From: Bin87 sp965222895
GTDB taxonomy: Bacteria; Chloroflexota; Dehalococcoidia; Lucifugimonadales; UBA3495
NCBI GenBank assembly: GCA_965222895.1
Contig: CBDCVB010000001.1
Coordinates: forward strand, 248,001-312,000
Length of the DNA stretch: 64,000 nt
Reading direction: 5' to 3'
The notes beneath the pieces are model-generated. The model was not told where the DNA came from, ran no database searches, and saw only the letters and a program-made list of their open reading frames with translations. Below, piece after piece: positions 27,409 through 36,206 of this stretch. Each line of letters opens with the position of its first letter. Positions within the stretch are counted from its first letter, which is position 1. A program made the position numbers and the translations under genes.

Positions 27409-27781
27409 TTTTGTGGAATTATAGGTGCGCCCGGCGTCCGGGGCAACGCAGGAACTAATCTGACTCCTGGTCATTTCGGGGAGCGTAGCGACGTGGCAAT
27501 CCCGATGTGGTCACGACTACCGCTTGACCACCGTCGTTCTCCTTGTTCGGTTTATGGTGATGCCACAAGGATGACGTGGTGGTCGGCGTTTTACCAACCG
27601 CCTGACTCTTACACCACTTCCTGGGACTCTATTCGCCATGTTCTAACTCCCAACAGATGAAGTAGCGTTGGGCGCGTCATCACAGACGCATGGCGAGAGC
27701 GAAATCTGCCTGGATTTGATAAAATCAGCACGACTCAGTAACCACGAACCCTCAGGCACGAACCCCCCATGGAGGAATGAT
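27409..27781. other. Intergenic region
   Basis: No gene is supported. A degenerate single arm of the dispersed palindromic repeat (GGAGCGTAGCGACGTGGCAA) lies at about 27480-27499. The last bases carry the GGAGG ribosome site of the cupin gene. Confidence 0.5.
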
Positions 27782-28120
27782 ATGCCAATCGCCAGGCTAT
27801 ACACCGGAGATGACGGACAGTCTCACATCGAGCAACTGGAACTCGACTCTCACCCCGAGCTCGCCGCCATGCAATCCACCGCCGGTATCGTGTTCCGACG
27901 CGTCGACTCGGGCTACTTTAGCGACTGGCACTGCGCCCCGCGCCGCCAGTTTGTGATCACACTGGAAGGTGAAGTGGAAATTGGTCTTGGAGACGGTACC
28001 ACTCACCGCTTCGGCGCCGGGCAGGCCATGCTGGCCGAAGACCTCACCGGACAGGGCCACACTACCCGCGCCGTCGGCGACGGCCCGCGCTTGACCGCCA
28101 CCGTGCCGCTAGACGGGTAG
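27782..28120 (+). CDS. Small cupin-fold protein
   Basis: A 112-residue single-domain cupin. The second half has the cupin strands (RRQFVITLEGEVEIGLGDG, then HRFGAGQAMLAEDLTGQGH). I chose the ATG at 27782 because GGAGG lies just upstream, although the frame is open to 27668. Cupins of this size bind small ligands or metals; the His set here is incomplete (WHCAPRRQF in place of the usual HxH), so an enzymatic role is uncertain. It is convergent with the VOC gene. Confidence 0.75.
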   Translation: MPIARLYTGDDGQSHIEQLELDSHPELAAMQSTAGIVFRRVDSGYFSDWHCAPRRQFVITLEGEVEIGLGDGTTHRFGAGQAMLAEDLTGQGHTTRAVGDGPRLTATVPLDG

Positions 28121-28139
28121 CCACCGCCCCTCACCCCAA

Positions 28140-28166
28140 CCCCTCTCCCGGTGGGAGAGGGGCTAT
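28140..28166. terminator. Hairpin between convergent genes (possible terminator)
   Basis: CCCCTCTCCC (28140-28149) pairs with GGGAGAGGGG (28153-28162) over a 3-base loop. It follows the cupin stop and precedes the convergent VOC stop. The T-tract is poor (CTATTTAA), and similar CCCTCTCCC hairpins occur in repeats near 20190 and 31690, so it may be repeat-derived. Confidence 0.45.
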
Positions 28167-28178
28167 TTAACGAAATCG

Positions 28179-28661
28179 CTAGTCGTCGTCGGCCACGCCG
28201 GCCGGCTCTTCCAGTTGCCTCGGGAAGTTCCCCTCGAACAATCCCTTGCCTTCGGAGCGATCCCACTGCGAACTCGGCAGCTCGTAGTAAACCTCAATCT
28301 CGTTGTCGTCGGGATCCAGCAGATACACGCCCAGCGACAGGCCGTGGTCGCCAATGCGCTGGATACGCACGTTGTTTTCCTTCATGCGCGTGTACAGTTC
28401 CTGCAAATCCTCGAAGGTCCCCATCTGCCAGGCCATGTGAGCCTGTCCGACGATGGAATGATCGGGTCCGCCAGCATCCATCCCAATGGCGCGGATGGCC
28501 AGCTCGTGGGACTTCTCGGTGTTCGCCGACATGAACACGGTTCCGCTGGCGGTTCGCTCCATGATGGTAAGGCCCATTACCCGGGTGTAAAAGTCCAGCG
28601 AACGATCCATATCCCGCACCCGCATCACCAGATGACCCAGATGCTTCGGTGTGTATGACAT
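28179..28661 (-). CDS. VOC-family (glyoxalase/extradiol dioxygenase-like) protein
   Basis: A 160-residue vicinal oxygen chelate protein. The metal ligands are likely His10 (LGHLVMRVRDMDRSLDFY), the His of QAHMAWQ and the Glu of DNEIEVYYE. The FYTRVMGL motif is typical of catechol 2,3-dioxygenase-like members. GGAGG lies before the ATG. It is the last gene of a minus-strand operon, 21 bp after the HpaB-like hydroxylase, so ring cleavage of the product of that hydroxylase is a reasonable inference. Confidence 0.88.
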   Translation of the reverse strand: MSYTPKHLGHLVMRVRDMDRSLDFYTRVMGLTIMERTASGTVFMSANTEKSHELAIRAIGMDAGGPDHSIVGQAHMAWQMGTFEDLQELYTRMKENNVRIQRIGDHGLSLGVYLLDPDDNEIEVYYELPSSQWDRSEGKGLFEGNFPRQLEEPAGVADDD

Positions 28662-28682
28662 TTTGCTCCCTCCTTCGTAACG

Positions 28683-30137
28683 TCAGTCTTCCTTCTCGAG
28701 AAAAGCGCGCACCTTCTGTTTATAGGGTTCCTTGTCGTAGTTGGTGTACAGGGCCAGCGAGTTCCGCACCGGATTGCCGCCGAACATCCGCTCGTACAAC
28801 ACCTGCCGGCCGCTGAACGAGCTGCACGACACGTCCCAGGCCAGGTGGAAGAGTTTGGCCCGGTCCCGCGCGGATGTGGAATCGGTGGCGAAATACTGGT
28901 TCACCTCGGCGGCAATGCCAGCATCGAAATCGGCTTCCGCCGGCAGCGCCATCAGGCTGCCGGTGCTCAACAGCTGGATAATCTCGATCATCCGCGGGAA
29001 CACCGTGCGGCCGAACATGGTACGCCCGGCTCGGATGGAGTTCATGTCGGGGCACATCATGCCCCACTGGTTGGGTTTGGCGTCGGCTTCAGACGCGCGC
29101 AGACAGGCCCGCAGCAGATCCCGCTGGGTGATTAACTCAGCCACCATCTCCTGCACGTGCGGTATCGTACCCGACCCCAGCGTGTCCACGATCAAATCCG
29201 CCAGACCCAGCACGAATTCGGCCTTGGTGAGGCACCGGTTCAACACCTGGTGCCCGGTGTGGGCGTCCGATTGCGTGCCGGACGCGTAACCGTTGCACAA
29301 CTCCACGTCCCCCAGCAGGAACACCCGCTCCCACGGTACGAACACGTCGTCGAAGAACACCACCGAGTCCATTTCCTCGAACCGCGATCCCAAGGGATGG
29401 TCGAAGTGGGATCGGCCCAGGTCGAAACTCTCCCGGCACAGGAACTTCACACCCGGCGTATCGCACGGAATGGAGAAGGAAAATGCCTGGCGTCTGGCCT
29501 CGTCATCCAGCCGGTGGCTGGCTACCGGATAGATGGCGATTTCATCGGAGATGGGGCCCAGCGTCGCCAGCGTGCGGCTGCCACGCACTACGATGCCAGC
29601 GTCGGTCTCCTTGACCAGGGTGAGGGCCACGTTTTCGTGCAGCGTATCGGCCGGCCCTGTGGTGCGCCGTCGTTGCAGATTCACCAGGGCGTGGGTGAGT
29701 GTTACGTCGTTCTCCCGGATGAACTCGTGGTAAGCCAGCACATTCTTCTTGAACTCAGGCCGGTCCTGGGCAAAGTAGTCGGCGGACCCGGCCCACGCGG
29801 TGAATATGGTATTCATAAAATCGGGGGAGCGCCCCATCATGCCGCAACTTGCCCAGGCCCAGTGGGACATCATCTCCCGGCGGCGCTCCAGGTCTTCTCC
29901 GGTGTGGGGCACCATGAAGGACATTCCCACCGGATCGCCGGTAGATGGCGATGCGAAGGTCATCGCCTCGCTGAGCGCGGCGTCGTGCTGCATATCGTAG
30001 AGCGCGGCCACCGATTGCACGCCGTTGCGCAACTTCGGATGCGTGGTTACGTCCTTGACGCGTTCACCCTGGAGCCACACCTCCCGGGGCCGTTCCTTCA
30101 GGCCGGTGATATATTCCTGTCCCGTTCGCGCTGGCAT
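28683..30137 (-). CDS. 4-hydroxyphenylacetate 3-hydroxylase family (HpaB-like) monooxygenase, paralogue
   Basis: A 484-residue FADH2-dependent aromatic hydroxylase with the family landmarks TGQEYITGLKERPREVWLQG, DTPGVKFLCRESF, VFVPWERVFLLG and the C-terminal YERMFGGNPVRNS. It is clearly diverged from the copy at 13844-15331. AAAGGAG precedes the ATG. It lies between an LLM monooxygenase and a VOC dioxygenase in one operon. No HpaC reductase is next to it, so reduced flavin must come from elsewhere. Confidence 0.88.
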   Translation of the reverse strand: MPARTGQEYITGLKERPREVWLQGERVKDVTTHPKLRNGVQSVAALYDMQHDAALSEAMTFASPSTGDPVGMSFMVPHTGEDLERRREMMSHWAWASCGMMGRSPDFMNTIFTAWAGSADYFAQDRPEFKKNVLAYHEFIRENDVTLTHALVNLQRRRTTGPADTLHENVALTLVKETDAGIVVRGSRTLATLGPISDEIAIYPVASHRLDDEARRQAFSFSIPCDTPGVKFLCRESFDLGRSHFDHPLGSRFEEMDSVVFFDDVFVPWERVFLLGDVELCNGYASGTQSDAHTGHQVLNRCLTKAEFVLGLADLIVDTLGSGTIPHVQEMVAELITQRDLLRACLRASEADAKPNQWGMMCPDMNSIRAGRTMFGRTVFPRMIEIIQLLSTGSLMALPAEADFDAGIAAEVNQYFATDSTSARDRAKLFHLAWDVSCSSFSGRQVLYERMFGGNPVRNSLALYTNYDKEPYKQKVRAFLEKED

Positions 30138-30206
30138 AGTCTTTCATCTCCTTTGGAGAGAACTCCACTGATGCTTCGCCACTGCTGCTGCGCCGGCGGG
30201 GGGATG

Positions 30207-31259
30207 CTACTTGAAGGCCGGCATTACCTCTTCAGTCATCAGCCGCAGGCTCCGCTGCACCGCTTCCTTCGGCAAGAACCCGCCGGGATTCAGTTCGGCG
30301 GTAACTCCGGATACCCCCAGCATTTCCCTGAACTCGTGCAGGCGGTCTATTACCCGCTCGGGGCTGCCGAATACCACCCTGGTTTCCAGCAGGTCCTCGT
30401 AGGTTGAGTTGACCAGACGTTCGTACCTCGCCTGCCGGCCCGCCGAAACGTCCGCGCCCTGCCGTCCCCTCGAATACTCAAAGAGCTCCCGTTGGCGCTG
30501 GAAAAACGCCTCGATGCTCTCCTTGGGTTCTTCAATGGCCTCGGCATCGCTGGGTGCAATGTACACCGGGAAACGCACGTTGATGTCGCCGCCTTCATCG
30601 GGATGGCCGGCTGCTTTCCACTCTTGCTTGTATTCCTGGAGGTTCGTCTTCAGGTCTTCAACGTCCATGGTGCGCAGGCCGAGGAAGATGGGGTAGCCCA
30701 GCCGGCCGATGCGCCCGAAACTGTCCTCGCTGCTCGCGGCGATGCGCACCTTCGGGTGGGGCTGCTGGTAGGGCAGCGGAGAGATGCTGGCGTTGGTGAT
30801 GTGGTTGTACTTGCCCTCGTATGAGAAAGTTTCACCCGACCACGCCATCAGAATGATGTCCAGCGCCTCCTGGAACCTGTCCTTGCTCTCCCCGTAGTCG
30901 ATGCCCATGATGTCGTAGGCGCGCACGTTGCCGCTGCGTCCGACGCCAAACTCGAATCGGCCCTCGCTCAACTGGTCCACCGTCGCCGCTTCCTCGGCAA
31001 TACGCAAAGGATGGATCAGCGGCAATACTTGCACCGCCATGCCCACCCGCAACCGCTTGGTGCGCGTGGCAATGGAACTGGCAATGACGATAGGCGCCGA
31101 TAGTACCGACCGGGCGGGGTTGAAGTGCATCTCCCCCAACCATACAGTATCGAGGCCCATCTGCTCCGCCAGGTCCACCTCTTCCATCGATTCCCTGATG
31201 GCTTCCTGGTGGGTCATCGCCCCGCCCATGGTGAAGTTGATGTTAATTCCGAAGTCCAT
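30207..31259 (-). CDS. LLM-class (luciferase-like) flavin-dependent monooxygenase
   Basis: A 350-residue bacterial luciferase-like protein: MDFGININFTMGG, then LAEQMGLDTVWLGEMHF, RTKRLRVGMAVQVLPLIHP, GRFEFGVGRSG and a C-terminal VFGSPERVIDRLHEF. These are the usual (beta/alpha)8 landmarks. It would use FMNH2 and oxygen to oxidise an organic substrate. It heads the operon with the HpaB-like and VOC genes (gap 69 bp). Substrate unknown. Confidence 0.9.
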   Translation of the reverse strand: MDFGININFTMGGAMTHQEAIRESMEEVDLAEQMGLDTVWLGEMHFNPARSVLSAPIVIASSIATRTKRLRVGMAVQVLPLIHPLRIAEEAATVDQLSEGRFEFGVGRSGNVRAYDIMGIDYGESKDRFQEALDIILMAWSGETFSYEGKYNHITNASISPLPYQQPHPKVRIAASSEDSFGRIGRLGYPIFLGLRTMDVEDLKTNLQEYKQEWKAAGHPDEGGDINVRFPVYIAPSDAEAIEEPKESIEAFFQRQRELFEYSRGRQGADVSAGRQARYERLVNSTYEDLLETRVVFGSPERVIDRLHEFREMLGVSGVTAELNPGGFLPKEAVQRSLRLMTEEVMPAFK

Positions 31260-31813
31260 TGGGACACCTCGTCAGCGCCGCGCCGGACGGAATTAGCTCC
31301 CGCGGCCCGGCTGCTTTTCGCCTCAAATGCAAGTTGAGGTCAACATTATAGTAAGCACGGCGCACGGTCAAGCAGAGCAACCGTTGGCACAGGGTTTTTC
31401 GATTGACGATGCCGGCGTCGTTTCAACGAAGGCTGCATCCCAGATGTCAAGAGCCGTCTGGGCAAACAGTTGATGGCGAGCACATGGAAGGGCAACCGAG
31501 AAACTCTCCGATAAGCTTGCTGCAATCCTTCTACAGGCTCAGGATGAACGGCGTGATTTTGGTGCAGTCAATCAACAGACGCTGTGGTTCGCAACCGCCG
31601 GCGGGGGCCATCAGAACGTGGTTCGTCGCCCGATCCCGGAGAGACTTCCGCGCCATCCCGATCTTAGAGGGTGTCTAAAAACTCCCTCTCCCACAAGGGG
31701 AGAGGACTGGGGTGAGGGGTCGTTCCCACGCTATTCCACCTCTCCTCCGAGATTCGCCAGCAGCTTTTTAGACACCCACTTAGAGAACCAGGGATAGGCG
31801 GCCGAACGGGAAA
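31260..31813. other. Intergenic region with repeat ends
   Basis: No supported gene. CAGGGTTTTTCGATTGAC at 31390-31407 resembles one end of the family 2 element without a visible partner. The family 3 inverted-repeat element lies at 31669-31777. Confidence 0.5.
31669..31777. mobile_element. MITE-like element, family 3
   Basis: GGGTGTCTAAAAA (31669-31681) is mirrored by TTTTTAGACACCC (31765-31777). The 109-bp element has no ORF and includes a CCCTCTCCC...GGGGAGAGG hairpin. The sequence CTTAGAG occurs immediately outside both ends (31663-31669 and 31779-31785), probably a target duplication. Confidence 0.65.
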
Positions 31814-32077
31814 CTACGCCGTGCGCTCCCGCCTGGGACGCCACGGCCCCGGTGGGCCGTCCAGCGGTTGGCACACCTTGCACGGGCGGAAACCGGCTGC
31901 AAACGCTGCTTCCAGGGAGGCAAAATAGACCCGGTTCAGCGGCTTCGTGCGGCGCCTCGGCGGACAGTTCGGCCGGCAAAATATGCGCGTGGTGGTGCAA
32001 CCGTTCAGAGTCATATCGTTTGTCATAATTCTGCCCTTAGCAACCGGTTCGTCACGGAGCATGCCATTTAATATCAA
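31814..32077 (-). CDS. Stand-alone Ada-type zinc-binding domain protein
   Basis: At most 87 residues; an internal start (MTNDMTLNG) would give about 70. The sequence TTTRIFCRPNCPPRRRTKPL followed by AAGFRPCKVCQP matches the Cys4 zinc and methylphosphotriester site of Ada, with Cys-x3-Cys and Cys-x2-Cys pairs. The AraC and methyltransferase domains of full Ada are absent. Short Ada-zinc proteins exist, but this could be a leftover fragment. A MITE-like element abuts its 3' side and an IS-disrupted gene lies upstream. Confidence 0.7.
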   Translation of the reverse strand: MILNGMLRDEPVAKGRIMTNDMTLNGCTTTRIFCRPNCPPRRRTKPLNRVYFASLEAAFAAGFRPCKVCQPLDGPPGPWRPRRERTA

Positions 32078-32374
32078 ACTCAGTCTAATATCAAACTCAT
32101 TGCCTACCGGGAACGCTTGGCCAGCATCCTGGACTGCTTAATGTGTAGGCAGACCAATTGGCAACCCGAAGGCTCGATCAGTCGGGATGCTGCGGCGTCG
32201 GTTGGCGCGACCAGGCGAAGAAACCGAGGTTGATTGTTAGTTGAGCAAGCTCGACAGATTACCGAGCCAGGATGCCCCCTTTGATACGATCGAACTCCTC
32301 CTGACTAATTGTCCCCCCGTCCAGCAGTTCTTGGGCGGCTTTCAGATCGGCAAGAGAAGACGCTGGCGATGACA

Positions 32375-33579
32375 CTAGTACTCGGTCAACATTGGAAAGG
32401 CAGGGGTAAAAGCGGCGGAGTTTGGCTCTGGCGTCGTGGGTGCTGAACCGCGAGTTGATGGAGACGCCCGCTGCGTTGCGTTGGGTTTCGTAGGCGGTGA
32501 TCTGGCGTTGCAGGGCGTCCCCGTCGGGATTTCTCCTCTTGAGCAGGAGCGGCTCAACGCGCTGAATTCGATCTCCGCCATGTTCAGCCAACTGGCGTGT
32601 TTGGGCGTGTGGTGAAACTCCAGCCGTTTCGCGATGCGCCGGGCCGCGGCGGCCGGAAAGGTCTCGTAAAGGGAGGCCATGCGGTGGGTATTCAGATTGT
32701 CCAGCACCACTCGGACCACTGGGGCATCGGACCACTGGGGCATCGGGGTAGGCCACGTCAACCAGCCACTGCATCTGGTGGGCAAAGTCCGGCATGGTAC
32801 GCCGTTTTGTGATCGCCACGTGGCGCCAGCCCGCCAAGGGTTCACAGACCAGGAAGATGTCGCGGGTGCCGCCACGTCGATACTCATAGTCCTGCCGCCG
32901 CGGTCGTCTCGGTTGAGGAGGCAACGGCTCCCGTACCTCGGCCAGCAACTGGGTGGAAGTCTCGTCAAAGTACAGCACTGGCCGTGGGGGTCGTCGGGTT
33001 CGGCATACAAGTTCAGCACGTCCTCCATGGCCGCCACAAACTCCCCCTTCACTCGGGGAATGCACCACTGCTGCTTTCGCCAGGGCTTGAGGGTGTTTTT
33101 TTGAGCCTGAGCCTTACCGTCTCGTGGGACAGCGACGCCACCAATCCCAGTTCCACCACCTGGTCGGCCAGCAACCGCACTAGCCAGCAACCGCAGGGTC
33201 CAGTGCTCATGGCCCTCGGGGGCGTCGCTGCACGCCAGGGCAATCAGATGGCTTCACCCCGATCATCCAGCTTGCGATACCGGTTGGCTTGGGGATGGTC
33301 GTGTAGCACGCCGTCCAATCCCTCCTCCCAATACCGGCGTTTGGTGCGGAACACCGTGCGCGGCGACGTGTCCAAGGCTGCGGCCACCCGTGAGGCGCTC
33401 CATCCGTCGTCAGTCTTGAGCAGGATGCGCGCCCGATTGATGATCCGAGCTGAGCGCTGACCGCTACGGATCAACCGTTCCAGTTGGGCCCGATCTTCCG
33501 ACGACAACCGTACCGCATATTTCTCCGCAACCATGGATGCCGCACCTACCGCACCGCTGTTTGACCGCCAGCGTAGCAA
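32375..33579 (-). pseudogene. IS630-family transposase (copy 2), frame-broken
   Basis: The N-terminal domain starts at 33579 (SGQRSARIINRARILLKTDD; SPRTVFRTKRRYWEEGLDG) and is intact to GEAI. A one-base loss near 33250 then breaks the frame. Other damage includes a 16-bp tandem duplication (CGGACCACTGGGGCAT, about 32713-32744) between QWLVDVAYPDAPVV and the VVLDNLNTH motif, and a short duplication near 33175-33195. The seven-base A run at 33096-33102 is kept, as in copy 1. Transposition would need another source of enzyme. Confidence 0.85.
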
Positions 33580-33629
33580 CCATCGCCCGTTTCATCCTTC
33601 ATCTGCCTTTCCAATGTTGACCGAGTCCT
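32379..33629 (-). mobile_element. IS630-family insertion sequence (copy 2)
   Basis: Ends TACTCGGTCAACATTGG (32379-32395) and, inverted, TAGGACTCGGTCAACATTGG at the right, with TA at both borders. About 1.25 kb, related to the copy at 26066-27289. It is inserted inside the SHOCT membrane protein gene. Confidence 0.88.
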
Positions 33630-33908
33630 AGTGGTGTCGCATCGCCTCTCTTGTACGACCGGTACGCCAGGTACCAGAAAAACGGCAGTGAAATGGGCCA
33701 TATAGGGACGATGAGCCCCAGGATGATGAAAACGATCGTCGAGAAGGTGAAGCTGTTTGCTTGTTTACCCATGAATACACTCCCAGCGATGCAGAAGCCC
33801 AAGCGAACGACCGCGTCACGGCCAAAATCCGCTGCAAATCGGTGACCGGAAACGTACGAATCCAACGAGTTTCGTTGGTTGGTCGCCCATTGTAAACTAT
33901 CACAGCCA

Positions 33909-34081
33909 CCTCTTGCGTACCCACTTTGTCATTGCGAGCGTAGCGTGGCAATCTCGTCGTCGTCGTAGCAACGGCGGTTCGCCGACGTGTGTTCAACCTC
34001 ATCGAGATTGCCACGTCCCTCGACGAGCTCGGGATGAGCGGGCGTTCCTCGCAACGACAGGTTGAAGTGGGTACGCGTGAG
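33909..34081. mobile_element. MITE-like element, family 1 (copy 2)
   Basis: CCTCTTGCGTACCCACTTT (33909-33927) faces GAAGTGGGTACGCG (34064-34077). The interior carries both arms of the TCATTGCGAG palindrome, with an extra piece (TCGACGAGCTCGGGATGAGC) inserted in the right arm. No coding capacity. Confidence 0.7.
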
Positions 34082-34200
34082 TGACCGCCACTGACCATCA
34101 GAGCATTGCATTACGCTCATAACCGACCGTTCATCGATTGAGACGGCCTCGCGCACTGGTTCGTCCCCGTCCAGGCGATGCTGGCCGAAGGCGTCTCCGG

Positions 34201-34356
34201 CTAGGAGCCTGTCTGAGGATTAGTTTGCAGAGATGAATAGCGTTATGCTCTGACCAGATACTTAATTAATTGGGCTATTATTTGTGGAATATAGTAATAA
34301 TTACTCTAATAGAGACGATTATCGTTTAGAACATTGTTTCTCAGACAGATTCCTAG
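34201..34356. mobile_element. AT-rich MITE-like element, family 4
   Basis: CTAGGAGCCTGTCTGAG (34201-34217) is mirrored by CTCAGACAGATTCCTAG (34340-34356). The interior is strikingly AT-rich compared with the rest of the window and has no ORF. CTAG at each end may be a target duplication. The IS701 element starts directly after the right CTAG. Confidence 0.65.
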
Positions 34357-35818
34357 TATTACAACGACGGATGGCATGATAGGATGACCGGGTAGTTGGT
34401 AAGGCTTGGGCAAGTGAGGCAGGGAAATTGATGCGGTGGCTTTCGAGCAGGTGTACGGGGCCTTCCAGGATTTTCACGCTTGCTTCGCTGCGCGGTTTGG
34501 CTGCCGGGAGACCCGGGACCACAGCCGTCATTATCTCCAGGCCCGGCTGGTGCAGTCCGGCGAGCGGCGCAATGCCGAGAATCTGTCCGAGACGGTTCCG
34601 GCGTCAGCCAGGGCGATGCAGCGGTTTCTCACCGAATCCCCCTGGGATGACGACACAGTAATAGGACGTCTTCAAGAGTACCTGGCGCCCCGGCTGGGAC
34701 ATCCGGAAGGGGTGTGGGTGGTGGACGGCAGCGACTTTCCCAAGCAGGGGGTGAAGTCGGTAGGAGTGGCTCGGCAGTACTGCGGCCGGCTGGGCAAGGT
34801 GGCCAACTGCCAGGCTGGGATGTTCCTGGCCTATGTCAGCCCGCTGGGTCGGGCCCTGGTGGACAAAGGGCTTTATCTGCCGGAGAGCTGGACCTCGGAC
34901 CAGGACCGGTGTGAGGCGGCAGGGGTTCCGGGGGAGAGGCAGGGCTACCGATCGAAGACGGAGTTGGCGCTGGAGCTGCTGCAACGGGCCCTGGAGCGGG
35001 GCCATCTGAGGGCTGGCTGGGTGGCCGGGGATGATGCCTTCGGGATGTCGCCGTCCTTCCGCAGGGCAGGGACTGGCGGCCCTGGGGATGCGCTACGTAC
35101 TGGACGTTCCGGCCGGCTTTACGGTGTGGCCTGAGGAGCTCGAGCGGACCAGTCCGGCCTACCAGGGGCGAGGTCAGCCCCGCAAACCCAGGCTGGTGAG
35201 CGGACAGCGGCGCACCATGGCGGAGCGCAGGGCTGAGTTGCCGGAAGCAGCCCGGCGGGAGATAACGGTGCCCGAGGGTAGCCAGGGTCCCCGCAGCTAC
35301 CGGTTCAGCGCACAGCGGGTGCGTCCCACCAGCCGGCGGAGGCCCGGCGAGATCCACTGGGCCATTTACCGCCGGAATCTGGACGGCAGCGACCCGCGCT
35401 ACTACCTGTCCAACGCTCCGGAGGATACCCCACTGGAGACCCTGGCCTACGTGGGCGGCTCCCGGTGGCGCATCGAAACGGAGTTCGAGACTGAGCAGAG
35501 CGACGTGGGGCTGGACGAGTACGAGACCCGCACCTGGGCAGGCTGGCATCATCACGTGGCCTCTGTCTGCTGGGCGGCGCTTTTCTGCTGAGTCTGCAAC
35601 AGGCTTGGGGGAAAAAGATGCCCCGGATCACCCGGCCGCAGGTCTACCGGGTGGTGCGAGAGATGCTGCCACGGGAACGGTTCGGTCCGGCTGAGCTGCT
35701 GCGGTGGCTCCAGGATACGCAAGAGTGCAACGAGCGGGCCAGGCGCTCCCATGCCAAGCGCCGCGCCGCCTGCGGTCGCGACGCCACCGGCATCCCTCCT
35801 TGAACCGTCGTCGTAATA
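34357..35818 (+). mobile_element. IS701-family insertion sequence
   Basis: Ends TATTACAACGACGG (34357-34370) and, inverted, TATTACGACGACGG at the right. CTAG flanks both sides (34353-34356 and 35819-35822), matching the YTAR target of IS701. 1462 bp. Confidence 0.87.
34436..35803 (+). pseudogene. IS701-family transposase with two frameshifts
   Basis: The first frame (34436 to about 35045) has the family landmark VVDGSDFPKQGVKSVGVARQ, then YCGRLGKVANCQAGMFLAYV and WVAGDDAFG. The second frame (to 35591) has MRYVLDVPAGFTVWP, SRWRIETEFE and GWHHHVASVCW. The final part (RITRPQVYRVVREMLPRERF) is in a third frame. Catalytic regions are all recognisable, but the gene is broken twice, near 35045 and 35580. 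Confidence 0.85.
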
Positions 35819-35897
35819 CTAGGACAAATCCACCCGAGCCGCAGGCGACGGCGCATTTGGTCTCCACCCCTCCCGTGGAAAGTTTCCGGCACGACAA

Positions 35898-35929
35898 CAA
35901 AAAACGCGCCCCGGCAATTCGGGGCGCGT
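35898..35929 (-). terminator. Rho-independent terminator of the tRNA gene
   Basis: A 10-bp stem (ACGCGCCCCG at 35904-35913 with CGGGGCGCGT at 35920-35929) and 6-base loop is followed, on the minus strand, by a run of T. It lies 17 bases beyond the tRNA 3' end. Confidence 0.85.
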
Positions 35930-35945
35930 CGCAGGTTTAGTAGCA

Positions 35946-36020
35946 TGGCTCCCCCGGTAGGATTCGAACCTACGACCTAGCGGTTAACAGCCGCCCGCTC
36001 TACCGCTGAGCTACGGGGGA
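35946..36020 (-). tRNA. tRNA-Asn (GTT)
   Basis: On the minus strand the sequence folds as a full cloverleaf: acceptor TCCCCCG pairs with CGGGGGA, the D arm includes AGCTCAGCGGTAGAGC, the anticodon loop is CTGTTAA (anticodon GTT) and the T arm is GTAGGTTCGAATCCTAC. CCA is encoded. A terminator follows. It is the only tRNA in the window and lies between IS701 and IS66; no duplicated tRNA end is seen, so it is not clearly an integration site. Confidence 0.95.
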
Positions 36021-36206
36021 TTGAAGGCAACACTCGGTGCAGCGTTCACACCGAAAGTACCATAATTTTAGCATCCGCCGGCTAATGCGGCAACCAGCGA
36101 CACCAAAACGTAACTGTTCAGACTTGGTGGGGGGAATTGGTTCAAAGAGGTTTGGGGATGGCTGGCGCGAGGGGTTGTGGTTATGTCATATAACGGGCAT
36201 GGATCC

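Larger units (their letters stand above)
32259..33772 (-). pseudogene. Small membrane protein with C-terminal SHOCT domain, split by IS630
   Basis: The 5' part starts at 33772 (MGKQANSFTFSTIVFIILGL) with a GGGAG ribosome site and encodes one or two membrane segments, ending KRGDATPL at the IS border. The 3' part (32259 to about 32378) encodes VSSPASSLADLKAAQELLDG and FDRIKGGILAR, a typical SHOCT domain. Removing the IS630 copy and one TA restores a single frame of about 80 residues. SHOCT domains are short C-terminal modules of unknown function on membrane proteins. The insertion looks recent because both halves are otherwise undamaged. Confidence 0.8.

Noticed and set aside
29157..30407. Long plus-strand open frame opposite the HpaB paralogue
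   Set aside because: Antisense shadow, without motif or ribosome binding site.
35946..36020. tRNA-Asn as attachment site of an integrated island
   Set aside because: No duplicated tRNA 3' end was found nearby, and the neighbouring elements are DDE-type insertion sequences that do not use tRNA sites.
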